DNA of 64,000 bases, from assembly GCA_002168225.1 (NCBI GenBank), contig NHBH01000001.1:1314370-1378369 (forward strand). The letters are read 5' to 3'. Origin of the DNA: Micavibrio sp. TMED2. GTDB lineage: Bacteria; Pseudomonadota; Alphaproteobacteria; TMED2. The translations under genes and the position numbers were made by a program. Positions within the stretch are counted from its first letter, which is position 1. Every line of letters begins with the position of its first letter. Shown here in pieces: positions 52,201 to 60,471 of the stretch. The notes under the pieces are model-generated. The model was given only the letters and a program-made list of their open reading frames with translations, ran no database searches and had not been told where the DNA came from.

Positions 52201-53090
52201 CTGATACGCTCGCCAGCACGGCGCGCGGTCTGATTGCCAGTGTCGATCAGATACAGACCGGGCGGTTGCTCGGTGCCGGATCGCCGCTGTCGCCAAGTGA
52301 ACAATTCTCACTGGCGCAGGGCAATCTGAACAGCATCGCGGCGCGCATCCGGGGTGGTGAACTGGTCGATGCGTCGGAACTGTCAGCCGCCGTTGCGGCG
52401 TTTGACGCGATCAATCTGGAAATCTTCGGCCTGTCCGATGCCGGGGTGTCCGGTTTCGATCAGGTGAGCGGCATTCTCGACCAGACCAAGGCGCTGGCAT
52501 CAACCGAATTGAGCCGGGCAGAAAGCCAGCTTTCCGAACTGCAGAAGCAGACGGTCACGCTGGAGCTGATCCGGGATCAACTGGCGCAGGGTGCGGCGAA
52601 CAGCAACGGCTTTGTTGTGCCTGACGGGTTCAACCTCGGGCTTGATGCCAATGCCGCGACCAATGCGGCGCTGCTGGCAGCCATTCCACGCTTGGCCAGT
52701 CTGATGCCAAACGGGTTCAACAATGATGGCATGTTCCAGTCGATCAAGGACCAGTTGACGCCGGATGAAATGGCCAAGGTCATCGGGATCACCGGCGGGT
52801 TTGCCACCGGCGGTTCCATCACCCTTGGCGGGTCCGGGGTGGTCGGCACAGATCGGCAGCGGGTGGCGGTATTCAACGCCTCGCCGGGCGAACGGGTGAC
52901 GGTGGAAACCGGTGCGCAGCAATCAGAAGCCCGGATGACCGCCGCAGCGGTGTCGAAGCAGACCGATGCGCTGCGCAGCATCAGCAACCTGCCACAGGTC
53001 GTGGCGATGGGTGCGGCGGAAACCAACCAACTGCTGGCCATGGTGGCGAACACCCTGTCCCGTATTGAACAAAAGCTGGGAATTGCGTGA
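49209..53090 (+). CDS. Tape-measure protein
   Basis: At 1293 aa this is the largest prophage protein, setting tail length and aiding DNA entry. The N-terminus (RRFDILTKVNGGQEASRDLDKIG) and the AASQFEQSSFQINQLLATTG block are typical. A long Ala/Glu/Lys coiled coil spans ~365-535. A lambda gpH-like segment follows (AFADTFTSIFRDGIDSFGDLADAVKDIFF, ~540-565), then a hydrophobic stretch (~674-707) that may span the membrane. The end has another coiled coil and TGGFATGGSITLGG. By the usual 1.5 angstrom per residue rule the tail would be near 190 nm (inference). Confidence 0.95.
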   Translation: MTQRRFDILTKVNGGQEASRDLDKIGQSGKRSFDQIRQASGGASGGLQAVNKVSGDLDNSMRGLAGRLGTVGGAMSKLGATGVAAAAGIGATVVVLQKAVDAASQFEQSSFQINQLLATTGNASGKTADQIETLAKSLGESTLASTGDVRKAAAQLLTFKNVAGDAFDRTLVAAQDLASIGMGSISSASLQLAKALEDPERGLAALRDVGVSFSASQTELIKGLVESGKQFEAQSEILATIEAQVGGAGTAQAGGLAGAVDTLGERWGFLLENIGNAGPIQAATAAMAGLATVVGDSNDALFQSIEAQRGGLILQISDLEKRLDGASAADDPRSRRAQKQLQENLQNLRAELALIDRKNAAMEVTAGLAADAADDAAAQAEADRKAGIAAEERVKAEEKARKAAEKEAEAQRKAAEKLAKDGAERVKALEIETEQLKALYDARLLGVEAYEAEQASQERSNEIREKWNGLSEAEQQNIRDTLALRDQEKQRLDDLIEAEKERAKAAEEAAKESQRAAEEAARAAQEPFLNAAKGIQTAFADTFTSIFRDGIDSFGDLADAVKDIFFRMAGELAAVNLFGGTFANIGSGNLTGGNAGGGAASGSGGLIDAASGLVQNIGSSIANSFIGDLSTTLLSTTAPSLFGSTAVGLGAAGTASAATAASVGVAAVPGGLSAAGIASAAPLAAAAPFVLPVLAAVAVPLIAGLLKKKPSNKEGNAILELDDFGISVGGQEGKKFSQENRDAAEGIAQSLAQYAAAFEAISGGDLTGSLRVGIGNRDGIYAEFGQGETNPEFGYGNDTRKFYDRSEAGIAALINDTALLMADEVRDKFPEAVQTALDNIDFTAETALSDLNFAANFTDLFGLDAETVGPIRQAYDALQASIEAASDTAERLGLSLDEVAAQGERANQAFTDQIRGGYNQRILELLDPNRAELIALRDAFDAERADLIDAGQSTVGLDVLQQLAEQRVLADQIADAEAQRVISLEAQLVTINDQITAADTLASTARGLIASVDQIQTGRLLGAGSPLSPSEQFSLAQGNLNSIAARIRGGELVDASELSAAVAAFDAINLEIFGLSDAGVSGFDQVSGILDQTKALASTELSRAESQLSELQKQTVTLELIRDQLAQGAANSNGFVVPDGFNLGLDANAATNAALLAAIPRLASLMPNGFNNDGMFQSIKDQLTPDEMAKVIGITGGFATGGSITLGGSGVVGTDRQRVAVFNASPGERVTVETGAQQSEARMTAAAVSKQTDALRSISNLPQVVAMGAAETNQLLAMVANTLSRIEQKLGIA

Positions 53091-55300
53091 TGCGGATTGC
53101 AGCCGAAGCCGGTTTGACGGTGACAGGAACCTATGAAGCCGGGAACCTGTCACCGGAAAACTTCCTGTCCTATGCCGGACAACCGGCGGTGATTGCCATT
53201 GATGTGGTGCTGCCTGCCAGCCCGATCGATGCGATCCTGTTTGACGCCGGGGCATCCGGTGCCGGTACCTATTTTGGTGTGCGTGACAGCGGCACGATCA
53301 TGCGGTTCCGTGCCGGGGCCGGGTCGAGCCTGACACCGGCAACGGCGGTGGTGGACATCCCGGTTGCGTACCTGCCGTTTGATGGTCGCCAGCACCGGAT
53401 TGTGGTCGCCATTCATCCGGCCAATGGCACGCTGGCGGTGTATGTGGATGACTGGCTGGTCGGGTCGGGCAGCACCGATGGGTTTCCGATGAATTACACC
53501 GGCGCTTGGGCTGGCGGCGATACTGCCGGTCTGGGCGTGGTGTCCTCGGCAACCGTGCTGAATGAACCGGTCACGGCATGGCCTGCGGCGATCTCTGAAA
53601 TGCGGTTTTATGGTAACCAGCAGGTGGTGGCCGTAGCGCGGCCACCGGCGGCGTGGACGTATCTGGCGGAACTGACCGGCAAGGATGCCGTGTTCCGGTT
53701 CGGCAGTGCCGCGCTGGCCGATCCCTATGGTCCGGGTCAGTACCATGACGCACAGCTATCGTTGCCAGCATACCGGTCGAGCCTAGAAGGTGGTGCCGGG
53801 CATCTGATCGGCGGTGCCGCGCGGGTCAGCCGGGGTGTGCTGTCGCTGCCCCGATCGGCAGCAACCGATCCGGTTATGTCGGGCAAGGTTGCCGGTCGTG
53901 ATTTCGCGCTGTTGCGGGGTCCGGCTGATGGCGAATATTGGCAGTTCCGGCCCTTCGTCACCGGCATCTGTGGTCGCCCAAGCGGGTATGACACCCGGAT
54001 TGATGTGCCGATCCTTGCGCGGGAAGCCAAGCTGGGGCGCTCGATCATCGCCGCGCGGTTGCTCGGTGACAATGAAGGCGGTCTGGCCAATGGCGGTTCA
54101 ACCATTGGCCTCGAGGGCGACGAAAGCCTGAAGGGTCAGCCGGTGCCGGTGCTGTTCGGGCGGGTGTGGAATGCCGAACCGGTGCTGGTCAATGCGGTGC
54201 ACGGGGTTGTGCTGATTTGTCAGGGTCCGGCCAATGTGCATGGGCTGCGGGTCAATGGCATCCCGCGCGTGGCGGGCACGGCCTATGCCAGCAAGGCGGA
54301 TTTCGTGAATACGGCGAACGCGGCATCAGCCGGTGAATACCGGGTCTGGTCGGACGGTGATGCAACCTATGCCCGGCTTTCCGGCAGGCCGGAAGGCACG
54401 ATCACGGTTGATATTTCGGTTGGTGCCAGTGATGCCGATCGGACGCCGGGTGCCATTGCAGCGGATCTGATAACCGCTGCCGGTGAACTGGTCGATGCGG
54501 AGAGCGTTGCGGCGCTTGACGCGAATTTTGCCCATGTCACCGGGTATTATTCGGCGACCAATGATGTGACCTATGCCGCCATCCTCGCCAGCATCCTTGC
54601 CGATGCCGGTGCCTATTTTGAGGAAACGCGGTTGGGGTCGTTCCGGGTCGTGCAACTGCCGGTGCCGGATAATGATGATGCGGTTGCCACCATGGCGCGG
54701 GTGTCGGTTGACAACCCGGCAGCAAGCGGGGTGATCGATCTGATGGATTTCCGGCTGCAAGTGCCGGGTGATCAGGCGGCAGCCAATCCGGTCAAGTCCC
54801 TGACGGTCAAGTACCGGCGGAATTACCGGGTCATGACCGGCGGTGATCTGGGCGGTGATGCGTCACTGCCGCCGATCGATGACGTGGAAACACCGTCAAC
54901 CGATCCGCTCAATTATGACCCGGTGGGTGGCTGGGAAGTGCGGGCTGCGCTCGCGCTCGACTATGCCGCATCTGATCCGGTCGATGATGACACGGTTGCC
55001 GCTGATTATCCGCTGGCAACCGATCTGGAAATTGAAACCGGTCTGACCACGGAAGCGGGTGCGGAAGCGCTGCGCGATCTGTTGTTTGCCCGGCTGAAGG
55101 TCGAACGGGTGTTTGCCACGGCACAGGTGCCGAACACGGATGCCGGGGTTGATGCCCTGCGCCGTGGCGATGTGGTGACGGTCACGCACCCGGATTTCGG
55201 TTTTGATACCGGCAAGCCGATGGTGGTCATCGGCATCACCCGCCTTGGTGAAGGTGGGGCAAGCGGTGGCCGGGTGGTTGAACTGCGGTTATGGGGTTGA
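53090..55300 (+). CDS. Tail tip/hub protein with lectin-like N-terminus
   Basis: A 736-aa protein. Residues ~25-180 look like a LamG/concanavalin-type jelly roll (VVDIPVAYLPFDGRQHRIVVAIHPANGTLAVYVDDWLVGSG). The centre has DESLKGQPVPVLFGRVWNAEPVLVNAV (about 345-370), a pattern common in tail hub proteins of alphaproteobacterial phages. The C-terminal part ends with GDVVTVTHPDFGFDTGKPMVV. The ATG overlaps the tape-measure stop (TGATG). The lectin-like part may touch surface glycans; the exact hub role is inferred from order. Confidence 0.75.
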   Translation: MRIAAEAGLTVTGTYEAGNLSPENFLSYAGQPAVIAIDVVLPASPIDAILFDAGASGAGTYFGVRDSGTIMRFRAGAGSSLTPATAVVDIPVAYLPFDGRQHRIVVAIHPANGTLAVYVDDWLVGSGSTDGFPMNYTGAWAGGDTAGLGVVSSATVLNEPVTAWPAAISEMRFYGNQQVVAVARPPAAWTYLAELTGKDAVFRFGSAALADPYGPGQYHDAQLSLPAYRSSLEGGAGHLIGGAARVSRGVLSLPRSAATDPVMSGKVAGRDFALLRGPADGEYWQFRPFVTGICGRPSGYDTRIDVPILAREAKLGRSIIAARLLGDNEGGLANGGSTIGLEGDESLKGQPVPVLFGRVWNAEPVLVNAVHGVVLICQGPANVHGLRVNGIPRVAGTAYASKADFVNTANAASAGEYRVWSDGDATYARLSGRPEGTITVDISVGASDADRTPGAIAADLITAAGELVDAESVAALDANFAHVTGYYSATNDVTYAAILASILADAGAYFEETRLGSFRVVQLPVPDNDDAVATMARVSVDNPAASGVIDLMDFRLQVPGDQAAANPVKSLTVKYRRNYRVMTGGDLGGDASLPPIDDVETPSTDPLNYDPVGGWEVRAALALDYAASDPVDDDTVAADYPLATDLEIETGLTTEAGAEALRDLLFARLKVERVFATAQVPNTDAGVDALRRGDVVTVTHPDFGFDTGKPMVVIGITRLGEGGASGGRVVELRLWG

Positions 55301-55303
55301 ATA

Positions 55304-56173
55304 ATGGCAAATATATCCTTCGCCACGCCGTCCGTGACATCGAAGATCACGGCGGTTTCGGGCGGATCATGGCTTGATGGCTGGCCCTTATCGTCGGCGG
55401 TGATGTGGCCGGATGTGGGGCTTGGTTATCCAGCGCAGTCCGAAGACGCCACGGAAGCATCAACGCAGGGGTTGTTTGTGTTTGATGCCACGTTGCCGGT
55501 TTCGGTGATCGCCCTGATCAACCACAACCTGACCAATGATGCGGTCTGGAAGGCCACGTTTTATTCCGATGCGGCTGGCACGGTGCCGGTAAATGCGACC
55601 GATGACACGGAAGCATGGGGCATCGTCAAGCCCTATGGCACTGCCCCATGGGGCACACCGGAATGGTGGGGTGGCAAGCCCGGACCAGAAACGCGGGCGG
55701 CGTTTGTGCCAACCACGATTGCCACCCTGTCGGGCCTGACCCTTGCCAGATCATTCCGGCTGGAAATCAGCGATACGGGCAACCCTGATGGACGGGTGCG
55801 CATCGGTCATATCGAGGTGGCGCAACAATGGCGGTCATCGAAGAATTTTGACTATGGCAACAATCTGGGGTTTCGCAACCGTGCGCTGGAAACCGAAGCC
55901 GCGGGCGGTGCAATTTATGGTGAGAAACGCCGCAACCCGCGCACGTTCCAGGGTGTGATCCGCAACCTGCCGCGTGATGAAGCATTCGGTCAGGCGCTCG
56001 ACATGCAGCGGCAGCTTGGCACCGTTGATCCGGTGCTGGTCCAGATCAATCCCGATGATGTGGTCAACCGGCAGCGGCTGACCATGCTGGCCCGGCTCCG
56101 GGATGTAACCGGGGTCAGCCAGTCATTTTTCAACAAGCATGATTTTCCATTCACGATCGAGGAAGTGTTATGA
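55304..56173 (+). CDS. Tail tip-associated protein, 289 aa
   Basis: A beta-rich protein with FSTATFYSDAAG-like turns, WGTPEWWGGKPGPETRA (Trp-rich loop), and ARSFRLEISDTGNPDGRVRIGHIEVAQQW, a jelly-roll-like strand series. The end (LGTVDPVLVQINPDDVVNRQRLTML..., FTIEEVL) resembles small tail proteins encoded after hub genes in siphoviruses. It starts 3 bp after the hub gene and overlaps the next gene by 4 bp. No family name can be given with confidence. Confidence 0.65.
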   Translation: MANISFATPSVTSKITAVSGGSWLDGWPLSSAVMWPDVGLGYPAQSEDATEASTQGLFVFDATLPVSVIALINHNLTNDAVWKATFYSDAAGTVPVNATDDTEAWGIVKPYGTAPWGTPEWWGGKPGPETRAAFVPTTIATLSGLTLARSFRLEISDTGNPDGRVRIGHIEVAQQWRSSKNFDYGNNLGFRNRALETEAAGGAIYGEKRRNPRTFQGVIRNLPRDEAFGQALDMQRQLGTVDPVLVQINPDDVVNRQRLTMLARLRDVTGVSQSFFNKHDFPFTIEEVL

Positions 56174-56940
56174 CCCAAGTTGGACCGATGCCCAACGGCA
56201 AAACCTATTCTGATGAAGCGGACGGGCCGAACAGCCTGACTGGTCCAACCGGGTTTGGTTACGTTGATAACCTGATTGAGTTGCTAGGTCAGGTGCTGGT
56301 TGTTGCCGGCAATGCCCTGTCATCCGCCGGATCGGCGCTGTCCTCGGCAACGGCGGCGGCGGACAGCCTGACCGCCACCAATGAGGCGGCAAGCGATGCG
56401 CAAGACAGTGCGGATGCGGCGGAAGCGGCGCTGCAGGATGCCTTGGATGCGGTGGCCGCAGCGGAAGCGTTTGACCCGGCCAATTATCCGCGCAGTGATA
56501 GCGGACAGACGGTCACGGTGCTGGCGGCGTGGACGTTCACGCAGGAACAAACCTTCAGCGGTGGGATCGACGTGGGCAACGGCGCGACCATTACAGGTGG
56601 TGCCAGCGTCACTGGCGGCGCAACGGTTGATGCCATTACCTACGGCAGCCAGAAGCCAACGATCACGACGCTGAGCAATGGCGACACGATTGCCGGTGCC
56701 GGTGCCTATGAGCTGCCGGACAGCGCCACGGTGTCACTGCCAGCCAGTCCTGCAGCCGGTGATGAGATCATCATTGATCCGCCTGATGGTGCGGATTGGG
56801 CGAGCAATCCGCCAACGGTCAATCGCAATGGGCACCGCCTGAACGGTGTCGAGGAAAACCTGACTGACATCGTGGATCAGGTGCGCATGAAGCTGATCTA
56901 CAAGGGTGCAACCACAGGATTTATCGGGGGGCGCGGGTAA
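56170..56940 (+). CDS. Tail fibre/collar-like protein, 256 aa
   Basis: After a short N-terminal segment the protein has an Ala-rich coiled coil (ALSSAGSALSSATAAADSLTATNEAASDAQDSADAAEAAL.., ~40-95), typical of trimeric fibre shafts. A Gly/Thr repeat zone follows (NGATITGGASVTGGATVDA) and then a compact beta end (DEIIIDPPDGADWASNPPTVNRNGHRLNG). It probably trimerises and connects to the distal receptor-binding gene that follows by a 1-bp overlap. Confidence 0.72.
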   Translation: MTQVGPMPNGKTYSDEADGPNSLTGPTGFGYVDNLIELLGQVLVVAGNALSSAGSALSSATAAADSLTATNEAASDAQDSADAAEAALQDALDAVAAAEAFDPANYPRSDSGQTVTVLAAWTFTQEQTFSGGIDVGNGATITGGASVTGGATVDAITYGSQKPTITTLSNGDTIAGAGAYELPDSATVSLPASPAAGDEIIIDPPDGADWASNPPTVNRNGHRLNGVEENLTDIVDQVRMKLIYKGATTGFIGGRG

Positions 56941-57752
56941 TGCCGACACAAGCAGAATTTTTCAAACTGGGCGGTAGTAGTGATCAAGTTGAATTCAATC
57001 TTGATTACCTTTCTTACGCCGCTCGATCCTTAGATGTTTCTGGTAGTGAGTCTTCATTGACCGGGCTTTGGGTGAACCCGGCCCAGACCAGGGCTTATTT
57101 TTCCGGCTCTGGTGGTGATGCGGTCTACCAGATTGATATGGCTACAGCCGGGCAAATCGACAGCGGAACGATATCAAGGTCTTTAAGCGTCAATGCTCAG
57201 GCCTCTAATCCCGGCGCGCTGTGTTTTTCGGATGATGAAAGCATCATGTACGTGGCGGGTGGCGGCAACATTTATCAATTCAATATCGGGACACCGGGGC
57301 AGATAGATACTGGCTCTTACGCAAGTAAGTCTCTTGCCGATGCTGCCGATGGGATTGATATAAGTCCAGATGGATCAAAGCTAATACTCGCTGATAGTGT
57401 ATCTGACACAATTTCATTCCATACATTATCAACCCCGTTTGACCTTGATACGGCTTCTCTAGATGGCGCTACTGGTGCGCTGTTCGGCGCATCGACAAAT
57501 CTTAATGGCCTTAGTTTCTCGCCAGATGGTTTGCGGGCGTTTGTTACGGATGGCACAAACAGAATTGTGTATGTGAAAGAATTTTCTTCACCGTTTGATT
57601 ATTCAACCGCTAAAGCCTCATGGAAAGGGATTTATATCGGCGATATTACGGGATCAATAACAGATGTTGAGGTATCTGACGATGGCTTGACTATGTACAT
57701 AACCAGCACAAGTACGCCAGATACAATCTATCAATTCCAATTTTCTGAATAG
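56940..57752 (+). CDS. Beta-propeller tail protein, candidate receptor binder
   Basis: A 270-aa protein made of YVTN/SMP-30-like repeats: LWVNPAQTRAYFSG, LCFSDDESIMYVAGG, IDISPDGSKLILAD, LSFSPDGLRAFVTDGTNRIVYV and VEVSDDGLTMYITSTSTPDTIYQF. These give about five to six blades. Many copies pair with an IDTG/LDTAS strand. Local GC is about 38-47% by hand count against about 60% in neighbouring tail genes, suggesting recent transfer. It is last in the tail genes, the usual place of the receptor-binding protein. Confidence 0.75.
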   Translation: MPTQAEFFKLGGSSDQVEFNLDYLSYAARSLDVSGSESSLTGLWVNPAQTRAYFSGSGGDAVYQIDMATAGQIDSGTISRSLSVNAQASNPGALCFSDDESIMYVAGGGNIYQFNIGTPGQIDTGSYASKSLADAADGIDISPDGSKLILADSVSDTISFHTLSTPFDLDTASLDGATGALFGASTNLNGLSFSPDGLRAFVTDGTNRIVYVKEFSSPFDYSTAKASWKGIYIGDITGSITDVEVSDDGLTMYITSTSTPDTIYQFQFSE

Positions 57753-57759
57753 GCGCATC

Positions 57760-58404
57760 ATGATTACTGACATTCTGATCTGTTTGCTTGCCGCCATTCT
57801 GGGCGGTTTTTTTATGCGCTTGCGCGGGATGGACCTTGGCATCAGCACCACGTTCAACCGGGTGATGATTGCGGTGGTGTTCGGCCTGACCGGCTTGGCC
57901 TGTGGCCTGCCGTGGCCCTATGCGGTTGCGGTGATCCTGACCAGCTTTGCCGCTGCCATACTCGGCTGGGGGGCACATCAACGAATGCACCGCGACGTTT
58001 ATCACCAGCTTATGGATCATATCGAGTTGGTGACACGCTGGATGCCCAAGGTATTCGGCGTCTGGCGCGATGATTGGTCGGTTGCGCGCAAGACCCTTTA
58101 CCAGATTACCGGCATGTCAACGGTCGGGCTGGCCAAGCAATCGCTGGTGTCGCTGCCGATCCTGTTCTGGTCGCCATGGGCCGGGGTGATTATCGCGCTA
58201 TCCGGTCTGGCATGGGGGCCGGTCTATTGGCTCGGCTGGCAAGTCAACCGGGTGTGGGGCATGGATTGGCACGAAACATGGGCGGCGTGGGACGGTCGCC
58301 CGATCCTTGGGCACCTGCGCAGCGGCGGTGAATGGGGTGAGGTTTTCATAGGTGTCTGGTGGTTCGGGGTCGCGGCAGCGGCCCTTTCTTTTTGGGGTGT
58401 CTGA
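57760..58404 (+). CDS. Integral membrane protein, 214 aa
   Basis: Four to six membrane segments are visible: LICLLAAILGGFF, VMIAVVFGLTGLACGL, AVAVILTSFAAAILGW, LVSLPILFWSPWAGVIIALSGLAW and VWWFGVAAAALSFWGV. Trp-rich loops occur (GMDWHETWAAWDG). Its place between the tail fibre and muramidase genes could suit a holin, but holins are usually smaller. It may instead be a cargo protein such as an exclusion factor. Function unresolved. Confidence 0.65.
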   Translation: MITDILICLLAAILGGFFMRLRGMDLGISTTFNRVMIAVVFGLTGLACGLPWPYAVAVILTSFAAAILGWGAHQRMHRDVYHQLMDHIELVTRWMPKVFGVWRDDWSVARKTLYQITGMSTVGLAKQSLVSLPILFWSPWAGVIIALSGLAWGPVYWLGWQVNRVWGMDWHETWAAWDGRPILGHLRSGGEWGEVFIGVWWFGVAAAALSFWGV

Positions 58405-58407
58405 TCG

Positions 58408-58656
58408 ATGACGAATGACGAACGTGAACTGGGTCGCTTGGTCGGGATGGTTGAGGCACAGAACCAAACATTGCTGCGGATCGAGCGCAAGCAGGACAGC
58501 TTCGATGAACGGGTGCGCAATCTGGAAAATTACAGCGCCGGGGCGTTGCAGGCCGCGAAGGTCCGGGGCCGGGTGGCAACCGGCGTCGCGACGCTGGTGT
58601 CATCAGCGATTGCGGCGGCGACCGCGTGGATCAGCAAAGGGGGGCCAACGCCATGA
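58408..58656 (+). CDS. Small coiled-coil/membrane protein, 82 aa (holin-accessory candidate)
   Basis: The N-terminal half is a coiled coil (LGRLVGMVEAQNQTLLRIERKQDSFDERVRNLENY). The C-terminal half has one membrane segment (VATGVATLVSSAIAAATAWIS). This shape is common in XhlA-like and other phage lysis accessory proteins. It lies directly before the muramidase gene (4-bp overlap), so a role in endolysin release is likely. Confidence 0.68.
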   Translation: MTNDERELGRLVGMVEAQNQTLLRIERKQDSFDERVRNLENYSAGALQAAKVRGRVATGVATLVSSAIAAATAWISKGGPTP

Positions 58657-59231
58657 CCGATTGGCGGGATGATGTGAATTTCGGTGGCGGCATCCGGCAG
58701 GTGCTGATCCATGAAGGTGGCTATAGCGATCACCCGAATGATGCGGGTGGGGTGACCAAATTCGGGATCAGTCTTCGCTATCTCCGGGATGCTGGCCATG
58801 CGCTCGGTGATGTGGATCGGGACGGCGATATTGATGCGGATGATATTCGGGCGCTCGACCGTGATGGTGCGATCGGCATCTATTATCATCGGTTCTGGCT
58901 GCCCAACCAGTATGGCCGGATGCCGCCGCAGATCGCGCACAAGGCGTTTGATCTGGCTGTGGTGATGGGTCCACGGCAAGCAAACAAGCTGTTGCAGCGT
59001 GCCCTGGCCGTAGTCGAAACAGATGATGGTCAGCGGTCCAATGTCGCGGATGATGGGCAGATCGGCAGGCAAACGTTGCTTGCGGTTCGGGACCGGTCCA
59101 GCCCGGCGGCGGCTTATGCGGTGCGGTGTGCGCTGCGGGCTTCCTCGGAAATGTTTTTTCGCTGGCTGGCGGAAGTCGAGCCGGGCAACAAGCCGTTTCT
59201 GAATGGCTGGATATGGCGGGCACGATGGTAA
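58653..59231 (+). CDS. Endolysin, GH108 N-acetylmuramidase
   Basis: A 192-aa peptidoglycan hydrolase. The catalytic motif IHEGGYSDHPNDAGGVTKFGIS has Glu21. IYYHRFWLPNQYGRMPPQIAHKAFDLAVVMGPRQANKLLQRAL follows, with the usual GH108 order, and the C-terminal DGQIGRQTLLAV is the peptidoglycan-binding-like part. Residues 53-64 (DVDRDGDIDADD) form a perfect EF-hand/dockerin-type calcium loop, not a core GH108 feature. There is no signal peptide, so release needs a holin. Confidence 0.92.
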   Translation: MTDWRDDVNFGGGIRQVLIHEGGYSDHPNDAGGVTKFGISLRYLRDAGHALGDVDRDGDIDADDIRALDRDGAIGIYYHRFWLPNQYGRMPPQIAHKAFDLAVVMGPRQANKLLQRALAVVETDDGQRSNVADDGQIGRQTLLAVRDRSSPAAAYAVRCALRASSEMFFRWLAEVEPGNKPFLNGWIWRARW

Positions 59232-59533
59232 GTCAGCGATACCGTTATGCCGGTGAATGCAATGACGATCGAGGGCCGGACCTGAAATCGCAAGAATTTT
59301 GCTTTGATGGCCAAGGGCCGGAAGGGTTGCCAAAATGGTTTCGATTTCACTGCCCGCGCGAAAGCCGGGAATGTCAGGTTCCGATCAATGGCCAAAGGCT
59401 GCCGAATGGTGCGACATGGAAATTTGACGGGTGCGTAGATGCTCCAACCCTAACGCCATCAATCAACTGTAACGGAGCCGGTGGCTGCGGCTGGCACGGT
59501 TGGGTGCGACGTGGTGAGGTGATTGATGCCTGA
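59225..59533 (+). CDS. Cys-rich DUF6527-like phage protein, 102 aa
   Basis: The end of the protein, APTLTPSINCNGAGGCGWHGWVRRGEV, follows the DUF6527 pattern P-T-L-x-P-S-I ... C-G-x-H-x-W-x-R-x-G. Six cysteines in the chain allow a zinc site. The ATG at 59225 overlaps the muramidase stop; an earlier ATG at 59213 is possible. Function is unknown in the family; in several phages it is encoded in the lysis cassette. Confidence 0.68.
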   Translation: MVSQRYRYAGECNDDRGPDLKSQEFCFDGQGPEGLPKWFRFHCPRESRECQVPINGQRLPNGATWKFDGCVDAPTLTPSINCNGAGGCGWHGWVRRGEVIDA

Positions 59534-59828
59534 TGATCATAAAAAACCCGGCGGATTGTTGCCGGTCAGGATCGCCATGGTGCTGTCACTGGTCCTGCTG
59601 TTCGGATCAATCGCGGCCTATGGCTGGTTTGCGCGGGCCGTTGGCATCGGGCAGCCGCAGCTACTGGCGCAGGTGCTGGACCATATCAACGGCTGGATCG
59701 GATGGGCGGCGCTGGTGCTGATCGGGGTGCCGCTTGCCCCGGCAGCCGGGCGTGGCATCGATCGCGGTATTGGGATGTATCAGGATTGGCGTAGCGGGCG
59801 GCGTGCGGATGATGATGGGGGTATCTGA
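59526..59828 (+). CDS. Small membrane protein, 100 aa (holin candidate)
   Basis: Two membrane segments (VRIAMVLSLVLLFGSIAAYGWF and WIGWAALVLIGVPLAPAAG) and a short charged C-terminus (DWRSGRRADDDGGI) fit a class II holin topology. It lies between the endolysin gene and the spanin genes. The start is the ATG at 59526, 8 bp inside the previous gene. Holin function is inferred from size, topology and place. Confidence 0.65.
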   Translation: MPDDHKKPGGLLPVRIAMVLSLVLLFGSIAAYGWFARAVGIGQPQLLAQVLDHINGWIGWAALVLIGVPLAPAAGRGIDRGIGMYQDWRSGRRADDDGGI

Positions 59829-59832
59829 TCGG

Positions 59833-60123
59833 TCAGGCCGCGACCGCTTCCCGGACGGCATCAGGTGCGTTCTTGATCGCCTTGAAATAGGACATGACGG
59901 CAGCGGGCGGGGTGCGCCCGTTGGTTGCTTCCCAGTTCTGCAGGCTGCGCAGGGGGATGCCATAGGTTGTGGCAAATTCTTCCTGTGACAGTTCCAGCGA
60001 AAGCCGGATTGCCTTGACTTCGTTGATAGTGCCGGTGTGGGTGCGCAGCTTGCGCGTGCCCTGTTTATGTTCCACGGCTTCCATCGCGGATGCCATGAGG
60101 TCATCGAAGCGTTTGTCATCCAT
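59833..60123 (-). CDS. Antitoxin, XRE-type HTH (NadS/HigA-like)
   Basis: A 96-aa DNA-binding protein. Its HTH spans about 38-70 (AIRLSLELSQEEFATTYGIPLRSLQNWEATNGRTP), typical of NadS antitoxins that follow RelE/HigB toxins. The C-terminal helix ends the protein. It is encoded 4 bp after the toxin gene, on the strand opposite to all late genes, so it can be expressed in the lysogen. It ends 4 bp from the holin-candidate gene. Confidence 0.87.
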   Translation of the reverse strand: MDDKRFDDLMASAMEAVEHKQGTRKLRTHTGTINEVKAIRLSLELSQEEFATTYGIPLRSLQNWEATNGRTPPAAVMSYFKAIKNAPDAVREAVAA

Positions 60124-60127
60124 GGTT

Positions 60128-60460
60128 TTAACCTTTCAACTGCTTGGCAATTTTGGCCAGTGCGGCCTGTTGTGCCTTGGTCAGATTGACCTTATCACTT
60201 TTAGAAAATACGTCAATGACGTAGTTGGGGCTGGTGTCGGTGCCGGGGAACCAGATGACCCGGAAGCCGCCTGATTTGCCCTTGCCCTTCCCGGCGAAAC
60301 GGGCCTTGCGGAAGCCGCCGCAGCCGCGCATCGCGTCGCCCATCATCGGATCATAAGCAATGGTGCTGACAATGTCGTTGCGCTCGGCGGCGGTCATCAG
60401 GGCATCAGCCTTGGCGATGAAGCCGTCTGTTTCGATGGTGGTGGTTGGTTTGTTTTCCAT
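60128..60460 (-). CDS. RelE/HigB-family toxin
   Basis: A 110-aa mRNA-interferase-like toxin. The core is RKARFAGKGKGKSGGFRVIWFPGTDTSPNYVIDVFSKSDKVNLTKAQQAALAKIAKQL, the HigB2/RelE-like strand order with basic patch and aromatic residues. The ATG at 60460 (MENKPTTTI) is the natural start beside the palindromic operators. Toxin-first order with an XRE antitoxin is typical of HigBA/NadS pairs. It would stabilise the prophage or limit competing phages (inference). Confidence 0.85.
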   Translation of the reverse strand: MENKPTTTIETDGFIAKADALMTAAERNDIVSTIAYDPMMGDAMRGCGGFRKARFAGKGKGKSGGFRVIWFPGTDTSPNYVIDVFSKSDKVNLTKAQQAALAKIAKQLKG

Positions 60461-60471
60461 GGGCTTATTTA

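Noticed and set aside
51513-52304. 263-codon minus-strand frame inside the tape-measure gene
   Set aside because: Antisense shadow of a certain late gene.
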